NCBI RefSeq assembly: GCF_000015245.1
Contig: NC_008700.1
Span: forward strand, 3,236,501 to 3,300,500
DNA length: 64,000 bases
Reading direction: 5' to 3'
Source of the DNA: Shewanella amazonensis SB2B
GTDB taxonomy: Bacteria > Pseudomonadota > Gammaproteobacteria > Enterobacterales > Shewanellaceae
The notes beneath the pieces were generated by a model. It was not told the origin of the DNA. It was given only the letters and a program-made list of their open reading frames with translations, and made no database searches. Position numbers and translations under genes: made by a program. Shown one piece after another: positions 33,505-41,914 of the stretch. How positions within the stretch are numbered: the stretch's first letter is position 1; every line of letters begins with the position of its first letter.

Positions 33505-33526
33505 GCCACCCAAGGGTGGCTTTTTT
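33505..33526. terminator. Terminator after rpiA
   Basis: GCCACCC (33505-33511) and GGGTGGC (33514-33520) with an AA loop, followed by TTTTTT. An A-run on the other side lets it also stop recJ transcription, which is convergent. Confidence 0.88.
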
Positions 33527-33559
33527 GTTAACAGGCTCGTGGTTAACGGGTGTCCGGAC

Positions 33560-35284
33560 TCATTTGGCGTCGATTTGCTCGACCAAGAGCTGCAGGCTTT
33601 GGTTGCCACGAAACTCGTTCACATCAAGGCGATAAGCAAGGTGCACATGGCGCACCGTGGCATCGGGCCAGAGTTTAAGGTCCACGTTGAAGGCAATGGC
33701 ATCCAGCATCAGCCGGCCACACTCTGTTTCCACCATCATTTTTAAGTGCTTCTCACCCACAAGACGCTGCTGTAACAACCTGAAATGGCCATCAAACAAT
33801 GGCTCTTCAAAGCCCTGTCCCCAGGGCCCGCTGGCACGGATAAGGTTCGCGGTTTCCAGCGTCAGGTATTCGATGGGCAACTCGCCATCGGAGAGGATTT
33901 CACCTGTCAGCAGTTCAGGGGAAAGAAGCTCCCGAACAGTGTCATCAAACACTGTCTGAAACTTGCTGACATCCGCTTTGGCGAGACTCAAACCTGCTGC
34001 CATGGCATGGCCGCCAAACTTGGGAATAAGCCCGGGATGACGGCTGGAAATCAACTCCAGCAAGTCTCGCATATGCAGACCCTTGATGGAGCGGGCCGAG
34101 CCCTTTACCTCGTTATCCGACGCTTCAGCAAAGGCAATAACGGGTCTGTGGTATTTGTCTTTGATACGGGACGCCAGAATGCCTATCACCCCCTGATGCC
34201 AGTCATCCTGATACAGGGCTATGCCCCAGGGCAGTTGCGATTCTTCCAGTTGCAAGCGCTCGAGGCTCTTTAATGCCTCGGCCTGCATACCGGTTTCCAG
34301 CTCGCGGCGCTCCTGATTAAGCCCATCCAGCTCGGCCGCCATTCTGCGGGCATACATGATGTCGTCGCACAAAAGGGTTTCGACGCCCAGAGACATTTCA
34401 TCGAGGCGCCCGGCAGCATTGAGTCTGGGCCCAACGGCAAAGCCAAAGTCAGCAGCCACTGCGCGGGCGGGATTACGCTTCGCGACTTCCAAAAGCGCAG
34501 TGATCCCGGGTCTGCAACGGCCAGCTCTGACACGTTTAAGCCCGGCATCCACCAGAATCCGGTTATTGGCATCCAAACTGACCACGTCGGCCACAGTCCC
34601 CAGCGCTACTATGTCCACCAGTACCGCCAGATTGGGCTCCTTTATACCAAGCTTTTCAAACCAGCCACGGCGTCTGAGTTCGGCGCGAAGGGCCAGCATC
34701 AGATAAAAGGCCACACCCACACCGGCAATGGATTTGCTGGCAAAGGTGCACCCCTGTTGATTGGGGTTAACTATGGCGTCGGCGTCCGGCAATACCTGCC
34801 CGGGCAGATGGTGGTCGGTGATCACCACCTGCATCCCGGCGGCTTTGGCCGCCGCAACACCTTCGATGCTGCTGATACCATTGTCGACCGTGATAAGCAC
34901 CTCGGCGCCCTTTTCCACCGCGAGGGCCACCAGGGGCACACTGAGGCCATAACCATAATCGAAGCGGTTGGGAATAAGAAAATCAGCGCCGTGAATACCG
35001 AGCATCTTGAGTGCCAGCAAACACACACTGGTGGAAGTGGCACCGTCGGCATCAAAGTCACCGACAATCAGCATACGCTTTGAGGCCATCGCAGCGTCGG
35101 CCAACAGGCACGCGGCCCTATCGAGACCCAGCATAGTCTCGGGTCGCAGCAGGCGCGACAGCTCCTGCTCGCAGTCATCGCCAGCTACCCCACGGCGGGC
35201 AAGCAGCTGCTTTATCAAAGGATGCAGGTGATTTGGCAGGTGGGAGTCATCCACCGTTTCGCGCCTGGTGAGCTTGTACTTCAC
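33560..35284 (-). CDS. recJ: Single-strand-specific exonuclease RecJ
   Basis: About 574 residues, the usual length. RecJ degrades single-stranded DNA 5' to 3' in repair and recombination. DHH-family metal motifs are present: VGDFDADGATST, VLITVDNGIS and ITDHHLPG. The DHHA1 and OB-like parts fill the C-terminal half. The start is taken as the GTG at 35284 (VKYKLTRRE), with AAGGAG nine bases upstream; the open frame extends twelve codons further without a signal. dsbC lies upstream on the same strand, but a terminator stands between them. Confidence 0.95.
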   Translation of the reverse strand: MKYKLTRRETVDDSHLPNHLHPLIKQLLARRGVAGDDCEQELSRLLRPETMLGLDRAACLLADAAMASKRMLIVGDFDADGATSTSVCLLALKMLGIHGADFLIPNRFDYGYGLSVPLVALAVEKGAEVLITVDNGISSIEGVAAAKAAGMQVVITDHHLPGQVLPDADAIVNPNQQGCTFASKSIAGVGVAFYLMLALRAELRRRGWFEKLGIKEPNLAVLVDIVALGTVADVVSLDANNRILVDAGLKRVRAGRCRPGITALLEVAKRNPARAVAADFGFAVGPRLNAAGRLDEMSLGVETLLCDDIMYARRMAAELDGLNQERRELETGMQAEALKSLERLQLEESQLPWGIALYQDDWHQGVIGILASRIKDKYHRPVIAFAEASDNEVKGSARSIKGLHMRDLLELISSRHPGLIPKFGGHAMAAGLSLAKADVSKFQTVFDDTVRELLSPELLTGEILSDGELPIEYLTLETANLIRASGPWGQGFEEPLFDGHFRLLQQRLVGEKHLKMMVETECGRLMLDAIAFNVDLKLWPDATVRHVHLAYRLDVNEFRGNQSLQLLVEQIDAK

Positions 35285-35326
35285 GCAATGACTCCTTGCT
35301 TGAACCTTGGGGAATACCAATACAAC

Positions 35327-35350
35327 AAAAAGGTGAGCCTGGGCTCACCT
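35327..35350 (-). terminator. Terminator between dsbC and recJ
   Basis: AGGTGAGCC (35331-35339) and GGCTCACCT (35342-35350) form a nine-pair stem with a two-base loop, with a T-run on the minus strand. It ends dsbC before the recJ start. Confidence 0.85.
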
Positions 35351-35371
35351 TTTCTGGGAGGCAGCACGCTG

Positions 35372-36100
35372 TTACTGCTTAACCGCACGCTGCTCCAGCA
35401 CATCAAACAGCGCGGAGGCAGGTTGATAACCGGGGATCATGGAGCCGTCTTCCAGCACAATGGCGGGGGTGCCATTTACGCCAAAGGAACCACCCAGGTT
35501 GTACTGGCCGGCAATGTCCGCATCACACTTGGCGAGGCTGATATTTTTACCGGCCTTGGCATCGTCCATGGCCTTGTGTGGGTCTTTGGCACACCATACG
35601 GCTTCCATCTCGTCGGCATTGGGCGAAGGTACGCCCTGGCGGGGATACGCCAGATAACGCACGGTTATCCCAAGGTCGTTATAGTCTTTCATCTCACGAT
35701 GCAGCTTGCGGCAGTAACCGCAGGTAATGTCGGTAAAGACAGTGACTACGTGTTTTTCGTCTTTAGCTTTATACACCAACATCTTGCTTTCAAATTCTTT
35801 GAGCATGTCCAGACGCGGACCAGCCAGGGCCTTTTCGGTCAGGTTGTTCATCTGGTTATTCAAATCATAGATGTTGCCATGGATCAGCTTGCTGCCATCG
35901 GCAGTGATGTACAACACACCACGGTTGGTTATGGCCTGATACAGCCCCTCAACCGGAGAGGCTGTGATGCTGTTCACTTCCAGGCCGAGGGTGCTTTGAA
36001 TTTTCTGCTTCAGCATGTCGTTTGGTGTGGCAGGGGCCGCCATCACCAAGGGAGCCAGGGCCAGTGAGCCCAAAAGCGTCAGGGTACGGGTGAGTTTCAT
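35372..36100 (-). CDS. dsbC: Thiol:disulfide isomerase DsbC
   Basis: Protein of 242 residues with a signal peptide (MKLTRTLTLLGSLALAPLVM..., cleavage near AAPA). The N-terminal dimerisation domain is followed by a thioredoxin domain with the active site CGYC at Cys127-Cys130 (DITCGYCRKLH). DsbC repairs wrong disulfides in the periplasm and is kept reduced by DsbD. In E. coli, xerD-dsbC-recJ is the same gene order, which supports the call. Confidence 0.95.
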   Translation of the reverse strand: MKLTRTLTLLGSLALAPLVMAAPATPNDMLKQKIQSTLGLEVNSITASPVEGLYQAITNRGVLYITADGSKLIHGNIYDLNNQMNNLTEKALAGPRLDMLKEFESKMLVYKAKDEKHVVTVFTDITCGYCRKLHREMKDYNDLGITVRYLAYPRQGVPSPNADEMEAVWCAKDPHKAMDDAKAGKNISLAKCDADIAGQYNLGGSFGVNGTPAIVLEDGSMIPGYQPASALFDVLEQRAVKQ

Positions 36101-36200
36101 CTTGAATCCTTGAATACGACTGCGGGTATAGTCTCTTGATTATAAGACCCGCGAATGGCCTGAAAAGTTACCGTCTAACGGTAACAAAAGCAAATTAGCC

Positions 36201-36247
36201 GGGGCTGAATTTGTATCAGTTGGTGTTTCAGTCAAATTCTCAGCCCC
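36201..36247 (-). terminator. Stem-loop at the end of xerD
   Basis: GGGGCTGA (36201-36208) pairs with TCAGCCCC (36240-36247), and AATTTG / CAAATT continue the pairing across a small bulge. The arm at 36240 covers the xerD stop codon. There is no strong T-run, so it may act as an attenuator before dsbC. Confidence 0.5.
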
Positions 36248-37205
36248 TGGGGTGATGTTTTTCATGGAGATCCGCAAGGCGGGTTCTGGCCACATGGGTA
36301 TAGATTTGGGTTGTCGATAATGAACTGTGCCCCAGCAGCAGCTGCACTACCCTGAGATCGGCGCCGTGGTTCAACAAATGAGTAGCAAAGGCGTGCCTTA
36401 ACGTGTGGGGCGACAGCTCAGTGGAAATGCCAGCTCTGAGCGCATACAGCTTAATGCGGTGCCAAAAGGTTTGCCGCGTCATTTGCTGGCCACGATTGGA
36501 TGGAAACACCACCTCGGTGGCGCCCTGCTTAAGCAACATCTGCCTTGGGCCTGCGAGAAACTGTTCCAGCGCGTCCTGGGCCACTTCCCCCATGGGCACC
36601 AATCGTTCTTTCCCCCCCTTACCGATAATACGCACCAGCCCCTGACGCAGCCCCAGCTCCGACATGCCAAGGCCCACCAACTCGCTGACCCTGAGCCCGG
36701 TGGCATACAGGAGCTCGAGCATGGCTTTATCGCGGCATTCTACAGGGTCGTCACTGCTTGGCTCCGCCAGCAGCTGCTCCACCTGTGCCTCCGACAGACT
36801 CCCAGGCAAAGATTTGGGGAGTTTGGGCGATTCAATCAGGGCGGTTGGGTCTTCACTCAAGGTGCCGGAAACCAGTTGATGACGATAGAAGCGGCGCAGG
36901 CTTGAGAGCATACGTGCCGTCGAGGTTTTGGCCATGCCCTGTTCAAAACGGTACGCCAGATAGTCCCTTAGCGTGAGACTATCGAGGGCCAGCAACCCTA
37001 TACCTTTTGCCGTGAGAAAGGCATCAAACTGACACAAATCGGTACGATAGGCACTTAAGGTGTTATCAGACAATCCCTGAAGCGACCAAAGCTCATCCAA
37101 AAATGCATCTATCAACGCCATACCGGCAGCACTGGGTTTCAATGGGGCGCCGGATTTTTCAGGGCGCTTGCCACCCTTACGGGAGGTATTGGCTTTGGCG
37201 GACAA
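36240..37205 (-). CDS. xerD: Site-specific tyrosine recombinase XerD
   Basis: Tyrosine recombinase that, with XerC, resolves chromosome dimers at dif. All catalytic residues are visible: Arg in TGLRVSELVG, Lys in GKGGKERLVP, His-x-x-Arg in SPHTLRHAFATH, His in LLGHSSLS and Tyr in IYTHVA. The protein is 321 residues from the TTG at 37205, which has GGAG six bases upstream; the conserved core begins near the ATG at 37121 (MALIDAFLDELW), giving 293 residues. The extension is basic and low-complexity, so the shorter form is possible. The xerD-dsbC-recJ order matches E. coli. Confidence 0.93.
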   Translation of the reverse strand: MSAKANTSRKGGKRPEKSGAPLKPSAAGMALIDAFLDELWSLQGLSDNTLSAYRTDLCQFDAFLTAKGIGLLALDSLTLRDYLAYRFEQGMAKTSTARMLSSLRRFYRHQLVSGTLSEDPTALIESPKLPKSLPGSLSEAQVEQLLAEPSSDDPVECRDKAMLELLYATGLRVSELVGLGMSELGLRQGLVRIIGKGGKERLVPMGEVAQDALEQFLAGPRQMLLKQGATEVVFPSNRGQQMTRQTFWHRIKLYALRAGISTELSPHTLRHAFATHLLNHGADLRVVQLLLGHSSLSTTQIYTHVARTRLADLHEKHHPRG

Positions 37206-37231
37206 AAAAGACTCCAACGGAAAAACAAAAA

Positions 37232-37249
37232 AGCCGGGCGAACCCGGCT
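37232..37249 (-). terminator. Terminator after brnQ
   Basis: AGCCGGG (37232-37238) and CCCGGCT (37243-37249) with a four-base loop, and a T-run on the minus strand. It sits between brnQ and xerD. Confidence 0.85.
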
Positions 37250-37267
37250 TTTACTTGCATATTGCTA

Positions 37268-38605
37268 TCAGGCCGCAGCCGGTGCGCGCTTACCGATAAA
37301 GAGGCAGATTACCATGGTCACTGCGGTTGGCAACAACCAGGCCATGCCTTCGGCATAAAGCGGCATAAAGCTCAGAGACTCCATATTCACCCCGGCAGCC
37401 TTGAGGCCATCGATGGCACCAAAAAGCAGCGCCACCGCCAACACCAGTCGATGGCTGACTTTGGGGTTGGGCAGGTACTGGGTCATAAAGGTCACGGCCA
37501 CCAAGGCTATCACCACGGGATAAACACTCACCAGCACAGGAATACTTACGCTGATAAGCTGAGTCAGCCCGACGTTGGCCACTACGGCGCAGATGATGGA
37601 AAACAGGATAACGAACTGACGGTATTTAATACGTGGAAACAGCTCATTGAAATAATCAGAACAGGCACTCACCAAACCCACAGCCGTGGTCAAACATGCC
37701 AGAGACACCACGGTAGACAACAGCAGCGCACCCAGTGTCCCAAACTCACGGTCGACATAACGGGTCAGAATTTGACCACCATTTTCGGCACCCTGAGCGA
37801 TATCCCCTGCAGTGGCTCCGAGGAAAAACAGCGAAATATACACAAAGGCCAAACCGGATGCGGCGATAAAGGCCGCACGCACCAGTGCACGGGTTTGGTC
37901 CGCAGGGGCATCAACCCCTTTCTTGCGTAAAAGGTCGATAATCAGCATACCGAACATCAGCGACGCCAGAGTATCCATGGTGTTGTAGCCTTCAATCACC
38001 CCCTTGATAAGCGGGCTGGACGCATAATCCCCCACGGGTGCTGAAGTGTCACCCGATGGCAGCATGATTACTGAAATGGCCAGCGACAACAGCAGTACCA
38101 TGAGCACAGGGGTCAGTACTTTACCCACACTGTCCATCAATTTACCGGGGAAGAGGGCCAGCAGCATGGTCACCGCAAAGAACCCAAGGGTAAAGATAAG
38201 CTGAGCTACATTGAGGCTGATACTGCCAAGCGCCAATACAGCACTGGTATCACCGAGGAAGGGTTTGGCGCCAATTTCAAAGGCCACCAGACCGGTGCGG
38301 GGCGCCGCAAAGGCAGGGCCAATGATGATGTAAATGGCCACAGCCAACGCCGTAGCAGCCACAGCAGGCAGATACGCCATCACCCTGCCCTGGGTTTTGG
38401 CCACAGCAATCAAACCCACCAACGGCATGCCCACGGCAGTCACCAAAAAGCCCATCATGGCCAATGGCATGTTCTCACCGGCAAGCATGCCCGCGAATGG
38501 CGGGAATATCAGGTTACCGGCCCCCAAAAAGAACGCAAAAGTCATAAAGCCCAGACTTAAGGTGTCTGAGAAACTCATCTGCTTGTTTTGCACAAGAAGC
38601 CCCAT
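37268..38605 (-). CDS. brnQ: Branched-chain amino acid carrier BrnQ
   Basis: Protein of 445 residues with about twelve hydrophobic segments. It is a LIV-II (BrnQ) sodium-coupled permease for leucine, isoleucine and valine. The N-terminal SFSDTLSLGFMTFAFFLGAGNLIFPPFAG (in parts) is the family signature. A start at the second Met (MSFSDTL, 38578) is possible and would match other members better. It is followed by its own terminator. The long upstream gap has no obvious leader peptide rich in branched-chain codons. Confidence 0.92.
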   Translation of the reverse strand: MGLLVQNKQMSFSDTLSLGFMTFAFFLGAGNLIFPPFAGMLAGENMPLAMMGFLVTAVGMPLVGLIAVAKTQGRVMAYLPAVAATALAVAIYIIIGPAFAAPRTGLVAFEIGAKPFLGDTSAVLALGSISLNVAQLIFTLGFFAVTMLLALFPGKLMDSVGKVLTPVLMVLLLSLAISVIMLPSGDTSAPVGDYASSPLIKGVIEGYNTMDTLASLMFGMLIIDLLRKKGVDAPADQTRALVRAAFIAASGLAFVYISLFFLGATAGDIAQGAENGGQILTRYVDREFGTLGALLLSTVVSLACLTTAVGLVSACSDYFNELFPRIKYRQFVILFSIICAVVANVGLTQLISVSIPVLVSVYPVVIALVAVTFMTQYLPNPKVSHRLVLAVALLFGAIDGLKAAGVNMESLSFMPLYAEGMAWLLPTAVTMVICLFIGKRAPAAA

Positions 38606-39109
38606 CTTATTTATAGTGTTTTTCGAACAAACTTAAGTGATTATCTGCAACTTGGCTACCGAAGACGGACAGAGAAAGCCCCGTGTAACGCCAGAATTAC
38701 AGCTGTGGAGAGGTAAATTTGGCGAAGTACGCCGAAAAAACCACCTACCTCGAGGTGAATTTTGGCCAAAAACGCCACCGAGGGGCCCGAAGTCGCAAAA
38801 AATGGCTACGGGAAAGGGGGAAACTAATATCAAAGCCCGAAGAACAGCGCAAGCAGCGCGGCCTCTCTTGCCCAAAAAAGTGTCCCATGCTGCATTCGCG
38901 CTAACAGCATGTTGCGCCGGATCACAGCTCATGGGCGTTTTCGGGCCGCTAGCATCACATTTGGGCAACAGCGGCCATAAACAAGGTCAGACCAGAGGGC
39001 AATAGTCAGCGTCTTATTGTGGACGTTTCCGGGGCTTTTGTGGGGATGGACGCTTGATTCTGGTACCATGCCGCCACTGGATAGCGATTGTTTATTTGGC
39101 TCAGACACC
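38606..39109. other. Intergenic region between brnQ and trmN6
   Basis: About 500 bases between divergent genes. A 122-codon rightward frame runs at 38637-39005, but its composition (basic, no ribosome-binding site, no hydrophobic or domain pattern) does not look coding. It probably holds the brnQ promoter near 38630 and the trmN6 promoter near 39000-39080. No RNA gene recognised. Confidence 0.45.
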
Positions 39110-39811
39110 ATGGGATTCAGTTTTAAAGCGTTTCACGTTGATGATTTCGGTTGCGGTATGCCCGTCAGCACAGACGCCGTGCTTCTGGGGGCCTGGGCCA
39201 ATCTTGATGGGGCAGATGCGGTGCTCGACCTGGGTGCCGGCAGTGGTCTGTTGGCTCTGATGGCAGCCCAGCGCTGCAAGGCGCCCATCACCGCCATTGA
39301 AATAGACCCGGTGGCCGCCAGTGCGTGTCGCAGTAACTTCAGCGCCAGTCCCTGGCCCGATAGGATAAACCTGATTGAAGCCGATGCCACTGATGCAGAG
39401 GCACTGGCAGGCAAAGTGTTCACTCACATACTCTGTAATCCGCCCTACTTTGAAACCGGCCCCTTGTCAGAAAAACCCGGCAGGGCCCAGGCAAGACACA
39501 CCGGCAGCCTGGGATTTTTAGCACTGTGCAAGCTGATAACGACCCATTTGAGCACCGAAGGCATTGCCAGCCTGGTGTTACCGGTGGAAAGTGAGCAAGC
39601 CTTCAGGCAAGCACTCACTCACCTCGGGCTCGGCATCAGGCAGCGGGTTGAGGTCAGTACGGTTGAAGGAAAAGCGCCACGGAGACTGCTCTTGGCGGTC
39701 AGCCAAGGAGAGGACAGTTATCAGCATGAACACCTGGCCATCAGGGACGTTCATGGCTGCTACACTGAGGCCATGACGGCCCTGACCAGGGACTTTTACC
39801 TGAAACTGTAA
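39110..39811 (+). CDS. trmN6: tRNA1(Val) adenine(37)-N6-methyltransferase
   Basis: About 233 residues, YfiC/TrmN6 family. It methylates N6 of A37 in tRNA1(Val). The SAM-binding motif is VLDLGAGSGLLALMAAQR, and the catalytic NPPY motif is in ILCNPPYFETGPL; the latter is typical for N6-adenine methyltransferases. The ATG at 39110 (MGFSFKAFHV) gives the family length; the frame extends back to 39017 with no support. It lies 65 bases before srmB on the same strand, and in E. coli yfiC and srmB are also neighbours. Confidence 0.92.
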   Translation: MGFSFKAFHVDDFGCGMPVSTDAVLLGAWANLDGADAVLDLGAGSGLLALMAAQRCKAPITAIEIDPVAASACRSNFSASPWPDRINLIEADATDAEALAGKVFTHILCNPPYFETGPLSEKPGRAQARHTGSLGFLALCKLITTHLSTEGIASLVLPVESEQAFRQALTHLGLGIRQRVEVSTVEGKAPRRLLLAVSQGEDSYQHEHLAIRDVHGCYTEAMTALTRDFYLKL

Positions 39812-39876
39812 CTCCTGGTTTCAGTAACCGATTAAAGCACCTATAATACCGCGCCTGTTAGAGTAGGAATGCCACC

Positions 39877-41718
39877 ATGCTATTTGAAGATTTCCAATTG
39901 GACCCCGAGCTGCTGGAGTCCCTGAAAGCCATGGGGCACAACACCCCCACCACCATTCAGCGTATGACCATCCCCCTTGCCATGGAGCAAAGGGATATTC
40001 TGGCGCGCGCTCCAACAGGGACTGGCAAGACTGCCAGCTTTTTGCTGCCTGCGTTGCAGCATCTGATAGATTTCCCCCGCCGTCGTCCGGGTCAACCCCG
40101 GGTGCTGGTATTAACCCCAACCCGTGAGCTGGCAAGCCAAATCCATCGCTACGCCAGCCATTTGGCCACCAATCTGGAATTGGACATCAAGCTGATCACC
40201 GGTGGTGTGCCCTATGGCCCACAGGAAGAGATGCTCAAGAGTAACGTCGATATCCTGGTGGCAACCCCGGGTCGCCTGTTGGAGTACCTGGACAAGGGCC
40301 ATTTCAGCGCCGAACTGGTGGAAGTACTGGTTATCGATGAAGCCGACCGCATGTTGGATATGGGCTTTGGCGAAGTGGTGAAAACCATCGCCGTGGAAGC
40401 CAGTGGCCGTAAGCAGGCCATGCTGTTTTCCGCCACTCTGGAAGGTGGCGGCGTGGGCAGCTTTGCCCGCGAGCTCCTGAACGAACCCATGTTTGTTGAG
40501 TCTGAGCCGCCCCGCAGTGAAAAAGCCAAAATCCATCAGTGGATACATCTGGCCGACGACAAAGACCACAAGTTTGCCCTGCTGACCCATCTGCTCAAGC
40601 AGGAAGAAGTCAAGCGGGCCATTGTTTTCTGTAAAACCCGTGACGTTGTGGCGTCGCTGGAAGGCCAGCTGCAACAGGCAGGTATTGCCTGCGCCTTTAT
40701 GCGCGGCGACATGGATCAGAAAAAACGTTTCCAGGCACTGGGTCGCTTTACCAAGGGTGAAGTGAACGTGCTGCTGGCCACCGACGTGGCTGCACGGGGT
40801 ATCGACATTGAAGACATCACCCATGTCATCAACTTCGATATGCCACGCTCCGCCGATACCTATGTGCACCGCATTGGCCGTACCGGCCGTGCAGGTGCCA
40901 AGGGCACCGCCATTTCTTTGGTGGAAGCCCACGACATGCGCATTCTGGGCAAGGTCGAGCGTTATATTGAGCAGCCGCTCAAGCGCAGGGTGATTGAAGA
41001 GCTGCGCCCCAAGCACAAGGAAGCCAAGGTGCCCACCAAGAAAAAGGTCAAGGCCAAGGATGCCAAAGCCAAGGCCAAAAATGCCAAGCCCAAGGCAGCC
41101 CCCGGCCGTGGTCCGGCTACACCCAACGCCAAGACCGCAGACAGCAGGGGCGGCGACAACGTCCGTTCTGGCGGCAGAGCGTCGACGCGCCGCACTGGCA
41201 CTGATGAGAAGGGCGACGGTCTGGACAAACACGAGCGCCGAGGCCATGACAAGCAGGAACGCAGAAGTCACGATAAGGGCGATACGGGCCGCAGCCAACA
41301 TGGCGCACGTGAGCGTACTGAAGGCCAGAGTTATGCCTCCAGAGACGGCAATCCCCGTGGCGCCAAGCGCGAAGTCGGTGAAAAAACGCCCCATAGCCGT
41401 AGCGACAAGCGTCACCAGGATACTGACCGTCAAAGCGCCAGAGGTTATCAATCGACCGAGCGCAGCCCAGCCCAGGGCAAAGCGCGCAGTGGCTCGCAGA
41501 GCAGCGATCGCGCCAATGCTGAAGGAAAACCACGTTATAACGCCCAGGGCAGTGAGCGTAACGGCTCCAAGAGCAGCGATCGCGCCAATGCTGAAGGAAA
41601 ACAGCGTTATAACGCCCAGGGCAAGGACGGTAAACGCAGTGAGAAAAGCGGCGACTACCGCTCGTCTGCTCCCAAAGGTAGCGGCGGCAAAAGCCGCAAA
41701 CCCTCAAAAGCGGATTAA
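39877..41718 (+). CDS. srmB: DEAD-box RNA helicase SrmB-like with long basic repeat tail
   Basis: Protein of 613 residues. The helicase core (1-375) has all motifs: Q-motif F-x-DF-x-LDPELLESLKAMG, APTGTGKT, PTRELA, ATPGR, DEAD (VIDEADRMLDMG), SAT, VFCKTRD, TDVAARGIDI and HRIGRTGRAG. Position next to trmN6 fits SrmB, which helps assemble the large ribosomal subunit. The tail (about 375-613) is strongly charged and repeat-rich (KAKAKNAK, SSDRANAEGK), unlike the shorter tail of E. coli SrmB. A 54-base direct repeat lies in it. The tail likely binds RNA. An intrinsic terminator follows. Confidence 0.9.
   Translation: MLFEDFQLDPELLESLKAMGHNTPTTIQRMTIPLAMEQRDILARAPTGTGKTASFLLPALQHLIDFPRRRPGQPRVLVLTPTRELASQIHRYASHLATNLELDIKLITGGVPYGPQEEMLKSNVDILVATPGRLLEYLDKGHFSAELVEVLVIDEADRMLDMGFGEVVKTIAVEASGRKQAMLFSATLEGGGVGSFARELLNEPMFVESEPPRSEKAKIHQWIHLADDKDHKFALLTHLLKQEEVKRAIVFCKTRDVVASLEGQLQQAGIACAFMRGDMDQKKRFQALGRFTKGEVNVLLATDVAARGIDIEDITHVINFDMPRSADTYVHRIGRTGRAGAKGTAISLVEAHDMRILGKVERYIEQPLKRRVIEELRPKHKEAKVPTKKKVKAKDAKAKAKNAKPKAAPGRGPATPNAKTADSRGGDNVRSGGRASTRRTGTDEKGDGLDKHERRGHDKQERRSHDKGDTGRSQHGARERTEGQSYASRDGNPRGAKREVGEKTPHSRSDKRHQDTDRQSARGYQSTERSPAQGKARSGSQSSDRANAEGKPRYNAQGSERNGSKSSDRANAEGKQRYNAQGKDGKRSEKSGDYRSSAPKGSGGKSRKPSKAD
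41498..41623 (+). repeat. Direct repeat in the srmB tail
   Basis: Bases 41498-41551 recur at 41570-41623 (offset 72, 52 of 54 identical). It encodes two copies of a segment including SSDRANAEGK-RYNAQG in the basic tail of the helicase. A 72-base period keeps the reading frame, so copy number could vary without a frameshift. Confidence 0.75.
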
Positions 41719-41740
41719 CAGCACAAAATGCGGATAAAAA

Positions 41741-41763
41741 CAGGGGCCTGGTGCCCCTGTTTT
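41741..41763 (+). terminator. Terminator after srmB
   Basis: CAGGGGC (41741-41747) and GCCCCTG (41753-41759) with a five-base loop, followed by TTTT. Standard intrinsic terminator. Confidence 0.85.
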
Positions 41764-41914
41764 ATTTTGGCGCCGAAAAGCCAAACGCCCTGCCCACAAA
41801 GGTAGCCCCGATTAGACCTGGCCACCTCTTCGATAAAAATCAGATACATTTCTGTTACAAAAACTGATTGGTATAGCAAGGCGCTTTTGGTACCTTAGGC
41901 CCCGTTACCTGTAT

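Noticed and set aside
38637..39005. 122-codon frame between brnQ and trmN6
   Set aside because: Basic, with no hydrophobic core, no ribosome-binding site and no family resemblance; it overlaps the likely promoter region.
40111..41451. 446-codon open frame on the minus strand over srmB
   Set aside because: Opposite to all conserved DEAD-box motifs. Its composition (alternating His/Gly/Ala) is typical of an antisense frame, not a protein.
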